Shown one piece after another: positions 55,901 through 63,283 of a DNA stretch of 64,000 bases. The stretch's first letter is position 1; each line of letters begins with the position of its first letter. The notes under the pieces are model-generated. The model saw nothing but the letters and a program-made list of their open reading frames with translations, was not told the DNA's origin and did not search any database. Source of the stretch: Pontibacter russatus (GTDB lineage: Bacteria; Bacteroidota; Bacteroidia; Cytophagales; Hymenobacteraceae); assembly GCF_009931655.1 (NCBI RefSeq), contig NZ_CP047984.1:1798001-1862000 (forward strand). The letters run 5' to 3'. Both the position numbers and the translations under genes were made by a program.

Positions 55901-56527
55901 ATTTGGGTTCACCTTCGCGCGGTTTACGGTGGCCAGGTACATATCCAGGTCCCCGTCCAGGTCATAATCGAAAAATGCGGCCTGGGTAGAGTAACCGGTA
56001 TCGGCCAGCCCGTATTTCTCCGCCTCCTCCACAAACTTCGGAGCATTGCCCGCACCGATGCCCTTGTTTATATATAAAAGGTTCTTCCGGCGGCGGTCAT
56101 CCTTGTAACCCGACATGCAGACGTATATATCCAGCAGGCCGTCGTTGTTTATATCCACGATGGAGGCGCCTGTCGCCCAGTCGCTGGTTTCTACGCCCGC
56201 CTGCTGCGTTATATCCTCAAACTCGAATTTTCCCTTGTTCAGGTACAGCCTGCCGGACACCATGTTGCCCGTGAAGTATATATCGGGCAGCCCGTCGTTG
56301 TTCAGATCGCCCACCGCCACGCCGCCGCCATTATAGAAGTACTCGAAATTGAGCAGGTTGATGGAGTCGTTGGAGGTGAGTTGGTTCTTGAACGTAATGC
56401 CCGTTTCGGACGGGTACCGCAGCTCAAACATACTTTCTTCCTGGCCGCAGCCTGTAAATGCCACCGCCACAAGAAAAATAAGGATTGCTCTCACCAAATC
56501 TGAGATGCTGTTGAAAGTCAGGATCAT
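52931..56527 (-). CDS. FG-GAP/VCBS repeat lipoprotein with UnbV (ASPIC) domain, copy 5
   Basis: The 1198-residue lipoprotein has lipobox AFTGC followed by GQEES. The layout is the same as in copies 1-3: seven Asp-rich loops (DLNNDGLPDIYF to DLDNDGDLDIVI), an ASPIC/UnbV domain at about 522-600 (RGFQSTVENTLHFGLG, ITWPDGK), seven loops (DIDGDGLEDFYV to DYDGDGHLDLLL) and a C-terminal YYGSGYLSHSSRTLWL. It follows SusD4 and a small lipoprotein on the minus strand, the same order as SusC1-SusD1-copy 1. Its terminator lies inside the converging neighbour. Confidence 0.9.
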   Translation of the reverse strand: MILTFNSISDLVRAILIFLVAVAFTGCGQEESMFELRYPSETGITFKNQLTSNDSINLLNFEYFYNGGGVAVGDLNNDGLPDIYFTGNMVSGRLYLNKGKFEFEDITQQAGVETSDWATGASIVDINNDGLLDIYVCMSGYKDDRRRKNLLYINKGIGAGNAPKFVEEAEKYGLADTGYSTQAAFFDYDLDGDLDMYLATVNRAKVNPNVLASKPGQGKGTSVDRLYRNNGNNTFTDVAREAGITKEGYGLGVGIGDINQDGWPDIYVSNDFIYDDLLYINNQDGTFTESIRDYLKHTSHFSMGTDIADFNNDGLLDIISLDMMPDDSRRQKLMNGVKNYDEFQLALQRGYMPQYVRNNLQLNNGNGTFSEISQLAGIHYTDWSWAPLLADFDNDGNRDLFITNGIRKDITHLDFATYYVTQMRSSFGNEGTGEHLVKMAETMEGVKKHNFMYRNNADLTFTDKSVNWGLGQESFSSGAAYADLDNDGDLDIVISNVDEEPYLYQNMVSERRGEKEASSKNYLRLKFNGPDKNKAGIGAKATLRYDGKMQVAEQYPFRGFQSTVENTLHFGLGSAGVVEEVEITWPDGKQQVLKNVKPNQVLVVNYRDATIKKSKPEDKVAPLFEDITAAVGIAYQDKSQEYIDFKLQPLLPHKYSQNGPGISVGDIDGDGLEDFYVGGGSTQAGALFWQGGDGSFSARALATQEKPGEDMGSLFFDADNDGNLDLYIVRGGSEYPAGDSAYQDRLYINDGKGNFMLDIKALPHIDASGSCVAAADYDKDGDLDLFVGGRVQPRQFPLPAKSYILQNNGGKFSDVTKTVGPVLSDLGMVTSALWTDFDNDNAIDLVVAGEWMPLTFLKNTNGKLEDVTATTGLRGTSGWWNSLAAGDFDNDGDTDYIAGNLGLNSKFKASEEQPVSVYAKDFDKSGTTDAVMTHYIQGKEQLVHGRDDMTDQMVSMRREFRTYEDYASKSFDEIFTAERLQGAYVAKSENFKSSYIENLGNGKFKMTALPIQAQFAPVCGITVNDYDGDGHLDLLLVGNSYATEVVVGRYDAFTGLYLKGNGKGKFAPVAISKSGFAVDSDAKGMAELKAREGSPLVLIASHNDSLRAYKSARPAAELYAVPVLSSDAYAILTLPDGQKRKQEFYYGSGYLSHSSRTLWLPAGTKSVQIINKAGKVRTTITDVAQAKHIATKGKPTKP

Positions 56528-56614
56528 GGTACCTGTGTGGCTCGTAAACTGCGAAGGCTACACCCGTTTGTCTGCCGGGGTGAAGCACCTGAAAACTGAC
56601 AACAACCCTGTACC

Positions 56615-57178
56615 CTAAAAAGTGACATCTTCGATTTTACCGGCCACCACCGTATAGGTTGTTTCTTCAGGCACAGACATGCTGAACCCAAAACTGCCAG
56701 ACACGCTGTAGTCGGCCGCATTGTACTCCGTAATCTGCAGTTCCCCGTTGCTGATGCCGCCCTCATACCTTGCCTTCGTCTCCTCCAAAGCGCCATTAGA
56801 AATGCGCGTTAAAAAATAACCCTTCCCTTTGGCGTCAGTTCCACCCCCAAGCCGGTAGGTGCCCACCTTGTCTTCATCCAGCTTCACCGACAATACAATG
56901 GCCGTCGTATCCGCGCCCTGCACCTGCACCCCGATAATAGTAAGGGTATCGCCGGGTTCTGTGAAGGCGCTGGCACCATTGGATACGGTGCGCGTGCCCA
57001 ATTTAAAACTTCCCTTTGACGATGCCCAGTCTGCGTTGTTCACCTTTGCCGTAATGCTGCTTTGGGCGGTGCTTGCCGGAGTAGGCGCGTCGTCGTCGCT
57101 GCTGCAGCCCGGCAGCACCAGCAGGCCGGTAAAAGCAGCTAAAACACAGGTGCTGAATTTGTTATATACTTTCTTCAT
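56615..57178 (-). CDS. Small lipoprotein, DUF6252-like
   Basis: The start is set at MKKVYNK (57178); an ATG four codons upstream (57190) is also possible. The 187-residue product has the lipobox LLVLPGC followed by SSDDDAP. The rest is a predicted all-beta domain: ITAKVNNADWASSKGSFKLG, DTLTIIGVQVQGADTTAIVL, YRLGGGTDAKGKGYF and the final TYTVVAGKIEDVTF. This pattern (a Trp/Ala strand, then SITAxVNGxxW-like) is typical of DUF6252-type Bacteroidota lipoproteins of unknown role. It lies between SusD4 and FG-GAP copy 5 on the same strand, probably in one operon. Confidence 0.75.
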   Translation of the reverse strand: MKKVYNKFSTCVLAAFTGLLVLPGCSSDDDAPTPASTAQSSITAKVNNADWASSKGSFKLGTRTVSNGASAFTEPGDTLTIIGVQVQGADTTAIVLSVKLDEDKVGTYRLGGGTDAKGKGYFLTRISNGALEETKARYEGGISNGELQITEYNAADYSVSGSFGFSMSVPEETTYTVVAGKIEDVTF

Positions 57179-57210
57179 TTTGATATTCATTTTACAGTTC
57201 CGTTAAAATA

Positions 57211-57241
57211 GGAAAAGGATCGCAAACCGCGACCCTTTTCC
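57211..57241 (-). terminator. Hairpin after SusD4
   Basis: GGAAAAGGATCGC (57211-57223) pairs with GCGACCCTTTTCC (57229-57241), 12 of 13 pairs, with a 5 nt loop. It begins 34 nt after the SusD4 stop and ends about 20 nt before the next gene's upstream ATG. Confidence 0.7.
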
Positions 57242-57275
57242 TTATTCTTTTACGCTTTAATCTGATATGGCCAGG

Positions 57276-58868
57276 CTAGAATCCGGGGTTCTGGTCGCCC
57301 TGCAGGGCAGGGTTTCTGTCAATCTCGGCCTGCGGTATCGGGAACAGCTCGTTCTTGCCAACCTGGAATGGTCTTCCCATCGCGTTCAGCACTTCGGATG
57401 CTCTGCAGGTCCTCACAAGGTCGAAAAAGCGGTGCCCTTCAAAGGCAAGCTCCCTGCGACGCTCCTGAATGATGATGTCTCGCAGTTCGGCCTGGCTCAC
57501 GCTGGTGACAGCCTCTGGGCAGGTTGCGCCCGGAAGACTTTCCCTGGCACGCTTCCTGACTGCGTTCAGCGACTCCAATGCCTCTTCTGTTCTGCCCAGT
57601 TCATTCAGCGCCTCTGCGTTCCACAGCAGCACGTCAGCATAGCGGATAAGCGGTATGTTGAGCGGGGAGTTGCCGGCACCTGTCAGCTGATCTTCGGGTA
57701 TCAGGAACTTCTGGATGCTGTAACCGGTGCGTGACCAGGAAGCGGCATACGTCAGTCCATTGATTTCATCACCCGGCTCCAGAATAGAGTACTCCAGGCG
57801 CGGATCGCAGGGCTCGAAAGCCTCATATATGTTGTTCACCTTGATGTCGGGGTTACCGCCATAGTTGTCTGGTGTGTTCGGCCCGATCGGGGTGCTGAAG
57901 CCCCAGCCGGATATATCCGCAGTACGGGGCGACAGCCACTGGTTGAGCATAACGCCGTCGTTCTCGCTTGCCCAGCCGCCTGTGCCGCCTACTGCCTGCA
58001 CCGCGAACACAATCTCAGGGCTGTTTTCCCCTTCCAGCAGGAACAGTTCCTCAAAGTCAGGCATCAGCCTGTAGTTGCCCGAGTTGATGATGGCGTTTGT
58101 CAGTTCCACCACCTCCTCGTACTGGTCTTGCGTAGCCCACGGCGTTTCAGCACAGCCTTCAGGAGTAGACTGCCAAAGCAGGCTTTTAGCCAGCAGCGCC
58201 CGGGCAGCGCCTTTCGTTGCCCGGCCTACATCCGCCCCTGAGTAAGATTCAGGAAGCACCTCAATGGCCTCCCGCAGATCCTGCTCCATCTGGTTCCAGT
58301 TTTCCTCGATAGACGCCGGGCGGGCGACAAACACTTCATCCGGATTAAGCACGCTCGTTATGATCGGAACACGTCCATAGGCTTTCACCAGATCGAAGTA
58401 GTACTGCGCCCGCAGAAATTTGGCCTCCCCCAGGATTCTGGCTTTCAGTGTTTCGTCCATCTCGATTTCGGGCACGCGCTCCAGCACCAGGTTTGCCCGG
58501 TACACCCCGTCATAAGACTGGCTCCAGAAGTCCATCAGCAGCGGGGCGCTGGCCACCTGCGTAAAATACTGGAACTGCAGAATTTCGGCATAGTCCTGGT
58601 CGTCCGTGCTTCCTTTGTCGGTGTCTCCGCCCACCACGTCTCCGAATATCCAGTCCATGCGGGAATGGACATCCCATTGCAGGGGATCGTAAGCGGCGTT
58701 CAGGGCGGCCAGGGCGTCTTCAGCCGTGGTATAGAAGTTAGCGGTTGTTAGATCAGACAGCGGCTTCCTATCCAGAAACTCCTCCTCACAGGCCTGCAGC
58801 ACCATCCCACCCGCGAGCAGCCCACCGGCAATAAGGGACAGCTGTATCGTTTTTCTATAATTTATCAT
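57276..58868 (-). CDS. SusD/RagB family nutrient-binding lipoprotein 4
   Basis: The 530-residue lipoprotein has lipobox MVLQAC followed by EEEFLDRKPLSDLT. Core marks are LGEAKFLRAQYYFDLVKAYGRVPII in the N-terminal half, LIRYADVLLWNAEALNELG in the C-terminal half and the closing LFPIPQAEIDRNPALQGDQN. It lies 24 bp after SusC4, a typical SusCD pair. The segment GRATKGAARALLAKSLLW is a TPR-like repeat seen in many members. Ligand unknown. Confidence 0.95.
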   Translation of the reverse strand: MINYRKTIQLSLIAGGLLAGGMVLQACEEEFLDRKPLSDLTTANFYTTAEDALAALNAAYDPLQWDVHSRMDWIFGDVVGGDTDKGSTDDQDYAEILQFQYFTQVASAPLLMDFWSQSYDGVYRANLVLERVPEIEMDETLKARILGEAKFLRAQYYFDLVKAYGRVPIITSVLNPDEVFVARPASIEENWNQMEQDLREAIEVLPESYSGADVGRATKGAARALLAKSLLWQSTPEGCAETPWATQDQYEEVVELTNAIINSGNYRLMPDFEELFLLEGENSPEIVFAVQAVGGTGGWASENDGVMLNQWLSPRTADISGWGFSTPIGPNTPDNYGGNPDIKVNNIYEAFEPCDPRLEYSILEPGDEINGLTYAASWSRTGYSIQKFLIPEDQLTGAGNSPLNIPLIRYADVLLWNAEALNELGRTEEALESLNAVRKRARESLPGATCPEAVTSVSQAELRDIIIQERRRELAFEGHRFFDLVRTCRASEVLNAMGRPFQVGKNELFPIPQAEIDRNPALQGDQNPGF

Positions 58869-58892
58869 GATTTGTTTGAGTTAATACTTTGC

Positions 58893-61800
58893 TTAAAAAC
58901 CGATGTTTACTCCGAACAGGAAGGTTCTTGACTGCGGGTAGATGCCACGGTCAACCCCTATTTCAAGCACACTGTTCGACTGGCCTTCGAGGAATCTTGC
59001 AGAGCCAATTTCCGGATCAAATCCATCGTCGTAGCCTGTTACGGTAAAGAGGTTAGCAGCACTTACATATACCCGCAGGCGCTCGATTTTTGCTCTTGTT
59101 GAGATAGCTGCCGGCACATTGTACCCAAGCTGGAGGGTCTTCAACCTTACGTAAGAGCCGTCTCTTATCCATCTGTCTGAATCCGGCCTCAGGTTCTGGT
59201 TGGGATCACCGGCTATCAACCTGGGGTATTCCGCGCCCGGATTGTCGGCGGTATACGTGTTGTTGATCAGCACCGAGAACTTATTGCCTGGGTCTGAGGA
59301 GTAACCGTAGAGGCTGATAGCACTCCAGATATCGTTACCGAAGCTGCTGTTTAACAGGAAGTTCAGGTCAAAGTTTTTATAGGTAAACTCACCGTTCAGA
59401 CCTGCTGTGAAGTCAGGAAGAGGGTTGCCGATAAACGTTCTGTCGTCTCCGGTGATGGCGCCGTCCTCGTTCAGGTCCACGAACCGGATATCACCTAACT
59501 CAGCGTTCGGCTGCACGGGCTTCACCTCGTTCAGTTCTTCCTGCGTTCTGATGATGCCTGCCGTCTGGAAGCCATAGAACTGCGCGATCGGCATGCCCTC
59601 CTGCGTACGGCTGTTCGCCTGCGTCAGCACCAGCCCGTTCATGTCGATCACCTCGTTGTCGATGGTGGTCAGGTTCAGGCCAAACCCATACCCAAAGGCA
59701 TTCTCCATGTTGCGGTAGCCCAGGGCAATCTCGAAGCCCCTGTTCCGGATTTCACCGGCGTTAGTATAGGCAGCGGCAGGACCGGTACTTGCAGGAATCG
59801 GGAGTTGCAGCAGCAAGTCTTTCGTGGTTTTCACGAAGTAATCGGCTGCGAAAGTCAGTTTATTCTGCAGAAAGCCTGATTCTATACCGAAGTTAATTTG
59901 CTTGGTCGTCTCCCACCGGATGTCCGGGTTAACCTGCGTAGGCTGAAAATAGCCTGGTACCTGAATCTGGTCAGCACCCAGTGCGTATCGTCCGGTTCCG
60001 ACTAACCTACCGTAAGTAGGGTAAGGTTCACCTATGTTTTGGTTTCCGGTTTCACCCCAGCTGGCCCGCAGTTTCAGGTTGCTGACAAAGTTTACACTGT
60101 TCTTGAAGAAGTCCTCCTCTGATAGTCTCCAGCCAATGGAGGCCGAGGGGAACACACCGTATCGGTTATTGGCAAATCTTGATACACCATCACGTCTGAT
60201 GTTGGCGGTGAACAGGTACTTGTCAGCAAAGCTGTAGTTTACCCTGGCCAGTTGTGAGAAAATAGCATATTCACTGGCCCCACCGCTCACGAAGAAGTCT
60301 TTCGTGGCCTGGTTCAGGAACTGGATTTCCGCATTCTTCAGAAAGCCGCCGCCTCTTGCAAAGGCATTCTGGAAATAATTGTCCTGTGCTTCGATACCGG
60401 CCAGTATCTCTATATCATGCAGACCGATTGTTTTGCTGTAGTTGAAAATGTTGCTCCACTGCCACGCCCGGTTGGTGCTGTTATTTATGCCCAGCGAGTT
60501 GGCGTCGTTCCGCCTGTTGCCAATGGCATAGGCCGGGTCGAAGTTCTGGTTCCGGAAGTAGCTGAAGTCCATGTTGAAGCTGGAGCGGAAGGTCAGATCT
60601 GGTATGATTTCCACCTCTCCATACACAGAGCCCAGCAAGCGGTAGTTTTTGTTGGTGTTGTAAGACTCCAGCGCCAGCCACACGGGGTTCTCAGACTCCC
60701 CTTCGAAGTTTCCGGTAGGTCCGGCAAAAGAGCCATCCTCATTATAGACAGGCACCGTGGGCAACTGGCGGATACCGCGTGACAGCACCCCGGTGTTCAG
60801 GTCTTCGTTGTTAGGAATCAGCGCCTCGTCCGTGTAGCTCAGTTGCAGGGTGTTTCCTACCTTCACCCTGGTTCCAATGGTATGGTCGGTGTTCACCCGG
60901 AAGGTATAACGCTCAAAGTCAGTGCCGATTACAATACCATCCTGCTGAAAATAGCCCGCGGAGACGTACATGGTGGATTTTTCTCCGCCCCCTGACCATG
61001 ACAACTGATAGTTGGAGATAGGGGCAGTTCTGAAAAGCTCCTCCTGGTAATTTGTGCCCTCGCCCACGGACTGTGGGTTGGCCCACTCCGGGTTGGTGGG
61101 TATGCCTGCGGCCTGCCTTGCCAGGTTATCCAGCGTCACGTACTCGGCGGCATTTGTCATGTCCAGCGTCCGCCAGGCATTCTGCACACCGGTATAAGCT
61201 GAGAAGTTTACCTCACCCGCGCCTGCTTTACCTTTTTTGGTAGTAACCACGACCACGCCGTTTGCCGCCCTGGAGCCGTAAATGGCTGTGGCAGAGGCAT
61301 CCTTCAGAATCTCGATGGAAGCGATGTCATTGCTGTTCAGGTAGTTGATATTGCCTTCCACCTGCACGCCGTCCACCACGTAGAGCGGGTTGTTGTTGCC
61401 GAGCGTACCGGCTCCCCTGATGCGGATACTGGACCCAGCGCCCGGTGAACCGGAGTTAGCCGTTACCTGCACACCGGGCGTTTGCCCCTGCAACTGCTGC
61501 GCGATGGTAGGGGTTGGAACCCTTTCAAGGGCTTCTCCCTGCACTGATGAGATGGCACCCGTCACATCGGTACGTTCCTGAGTACCATATCCCACTACCA
61601 CCACTTCCTCCAGCGCTTCCACATCGGTAGAGAGGCTAACCGTAACGGTAGAGCGGTTGTTGATGGGTACTTCCTGCGTTTCGTAGCCGATGAAGGAAAC
61701 AACCAGGGTTTCGCTGCCGGTTGGCACATTCAGCGTGAAGTTTCCGTTGGCATCCGTGGCCGTGCCGATCGTGGTGCCTTTCACCACCACCGTCGCGCCG

Positions 61801-62045
61801 GGCACTCCCTGCCCGTCGTCGCCCACTACTTGTCCGGACACTGCCACGCCCTGCATGAAGGCTTTCTCTGTTAGGGAGACGTTTCCTTCGGCCAGATAGG
61901 CGTTGTGGGTGCCGGCCTCTGCCTGCAGCGCGCCCTGCGAGAGGCAAGCGGCCGCCAGAAGCAGGGCGAGCACCCTTTTCTGCGGTAAGGTTTTCCTATG
62001 GCCGTTCTTTGAGGTCGGCCACGTATTCAAGTACCTCTTGTTCAT
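58893..62045 (-). CDS. SusC/RagA TonB-linked outer membrane transporter 4
   Basis: The 1050-residue protein has an N-terminal signal (about residues 20-45, RVLALLLAAACLSQGALQAEA), a carboxypeptidase-D-like domain at 69-140 (VSGQVVGDDGQGVPGATVVV), EALEEVVVVGYGTQERTD at 143-160, a plug with LYVVDGVQVEG and ILKDASATAIYGSRAANG, and a barrel with a typical C-terminal FLFGVNIGF. It lacks an STN domain and has no sigma/FecR pair nearby, so control is by other means. A palindrome at 62259-62273 upstream is a candidate operator. Partner: SusD4. Confidence 0.95.
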   Translation of the reverse strand: MNKRYLNTWPTSKNGHRKTLPQKRVLALLLAAACLSQGALQAEAGTHNAYLAEGNVSLTEKAFMQGVAVSGQVVGDDGQGVPGATVVVKGTTIGTATDANGNFTLNVPTGSETLVVSFIGYETQEVPINNRSTVTVSLSTDVEALEEVVVVGYGTQERTDVTGAISSVQGEALERVPTPTIAQQLQGQTPGVQVTANSGSPGAGSSIRIRGAGTLGNNNPLYVVDGVQVEGNINYLNSNDIASIEILKDASATAIYGSRAANGVVVVTTKKGKAGAGEVNFSAYTGVQNAWRTLDMTNAAEYVTLDNLARQAAGIPTNPEWANPQSVGEGTNYQEELFRTAPISNYQLSWSGGGEKSTMYVSAGYFQQDGIVIGTDFERYTFRVNTDHTIGTRVKVGNTLQLSYTDEALIPNNEDLNTGVLSRGIRQLPTVPVYNEDGSFAGPTGNFEGESENPVWLALESYNTNKNYRLLGSVYGEVEIIPDLTFRSSFNMDFSYFRNQNFDPAYAIGNRRNDANSLGINNSTNRAWQWSNIFNYSKTIGLHDIEILAGIEAQDNYFQNAFARGGGFLKNAEIQFLNQATKDFFVSGGASEYAIFSQLARVNYSFADKYLFTANIRRDGVSRFANNRYGVFPSASIGWRLSEEDFFKNSVNFVSNLKLRASWGETGNQNIGEPYPTYGRLVGTGRYALGADQIQVPGYFQPTQVNPDIRWETTKQINFGIESGFLQNKLTFAADYFVKTTKDLLLQLPIPASTGPAAAYTNAGEIRNRGFEIALGYRNMENAFGYGFGLNLTTIDNEVIDMNGLVLTQANSRTQEGMPIAQFYGFQTAGIIRTQEELNEVKPVQPNAELGDIRFVDLNEDGAITGDDRTFIGNPLPDFTAGLNGEFTYKNFDLNFLLNSSFGNDIWSAISLYGYSSDPGNKFSVLINNTYTADNPGAEYPRLIAGDPNQNLRPDSDRWIRDGSYVRLKTLQLGYNVPAAISTRAKIERLRVYVSAANLFTVTGYDDGFDPEIGSARFLEGQSNSVLEIGVDRGIYPQSRTFLFGVNIGF

Positions 62046-62227
62046 ACGTTGTGTTTTGAGATTAGAACTATGATTTTACTGATAACGCTCACTTTGACAA
62101 TTACACCCTTTTAGAGGTATGCCAATAAGATTTACACGCAGGCTAATAAGAATGCCAAAGGCTCACGGACCAAAACGCATAGACAGAACAGGCATTTTGA
62201 TTGAGCGCTCAACCTCCTAATTTATTC

Positions 62228-62235
62228 CAAATCTA
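62228..62235 (-). promoter_or_regulatory. Possible SusC4 promoter -7 box
   Basis: Read on the minus strand, TAGATTTG matches TAnnTTTG. TTG triplets lie 12 and 15 nt upstream, closer than the usual ~19 nt. The SusC4 start would be about 180 nt downstream. Weak candidate. Confidence 0.3.
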
Positions 62236-62258
62236 TGATAAATAGATCAACAATAGTG

Positions 62259-62273
62259 TATCGGTATCCGATA
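62259..62273. promoter_or_regulatory. Palindrome upstream of SusC4, candidate operator
   Basis: TATCGG-TAT-CCGATA is a perfect 6 bp inverted repeat with a 3 bp spacer, followed on the plus strand by ATTTTTT. It lies just upstream of the -7-like box at 62228-62235, so it could bind a regulator; with its T-run it could equally be a plus-strand terminator, but no plus-strand gene ends nearby. Confidence 0.35.
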
Positions 62274-63283
62274 ATTTTTTCTGGTTTTTTTATTGACTTC
62301 TGCAGCAACGCGTTCACGCTTCGCTATAGCTGTACCCGTACCGGGTATAGCATGGCTCCGGTGGTGGGCACTTCGGCAGAAAAGCCTCTGTGATGCCGCA
62401 TTCCCGCTGTTGCTTGTAAGGTTATCCTCTCTTCAGACAAAAAAACAACACCGTCTGTTTTGCCTTGAGGCATTATTAGGCGCTAAGTGCTTGGGTGGGA
62501 CGCCACGAAATGCCGCATGTAGCACAGACGCTGTAACGGAGGCAAAGTATCTTCTAATTCTGCTATTCAGGTACAGCAGTACTAAAATATATAACGGATA
62601 TACTTAAACACGATGAAAAGCTGCGCGCATCGGACAGCTATAACCGACTATTACGATTTACGGATAAAGAAGTTAAATAGAAGTTTACTTTGTTCCGTAC
62701 CCCGGAGCGAAATACGTATAAACCAGGCGCGGGGGCAGGGCAAAACAAGTATTTATCGCGCCCAACCTGCTGACTGCCTATGCCCGGAAGAACTATATGG
62801 CCTGTTTCAAAGTCCGCTCCCGAAGTCTCTCAGCAAACCTGAAACGAAATTTGCTGACTTGCCTGCCCAAAAGTTGCTTTGGTGCAGACCTCCACTCTTT
62901 TCTCCGGTTTGTAGGAGGTTTGCGTTCCCGCAGACAGGCAACAGGACACCAGTAGCAGGTAGCAAGACACAAGACTTTTCAGAGCCTGTTTAACGGCGGA
63001 TATATCGGATGACAGGGCGCGCTTTTGTGGACAATGCAGGCGGATTTTGCATGGTTATATATAAACCAAGTTGCGATTTACTTTCGCCGTAGAAATTTGC
63101 CCACCCCTACCCTTCCGGCACCGCAGTTCCCGGGCTCTACCGGCTACGGATTGCTGCCGCCGCCGGGGAAGCCTCCCCCTAGTGCTTCCTTGCCAACCAG
63201 CAAAAGGGCCAACCAGGGTTGCATGTCAGAGATTTATATATGCATTGCCTGATGCACGCGCTTTTCTCTCGTTTTCCCTTCTA

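Larger units (their letters stand above)
62046..63283. other. 1.2 kb gene-free interval upstream of SusC4
   Basis: No ORF here looks real: open frames on the plus strand (near 62293-62993) encode low-complexity, Arg/Ser/Pro-rich sequence with no family likeness or good start. The first ~230 bp are AT-rich and should hold the SusC4 promoter. One palindrome (62259-62273) and one TAnnTTTG-like box are seen. The rest shows nothing I can name; it may be a decayed gene. Confidence 0.55.

Noticed and set aside
62293..62993. Two plus-strand open frames in the gene-free interval
   Set aside because: Products are rich in Arg, Ser, Pro and Cys without recognisable domains; no convincing start context; composition like noncoding DNA.
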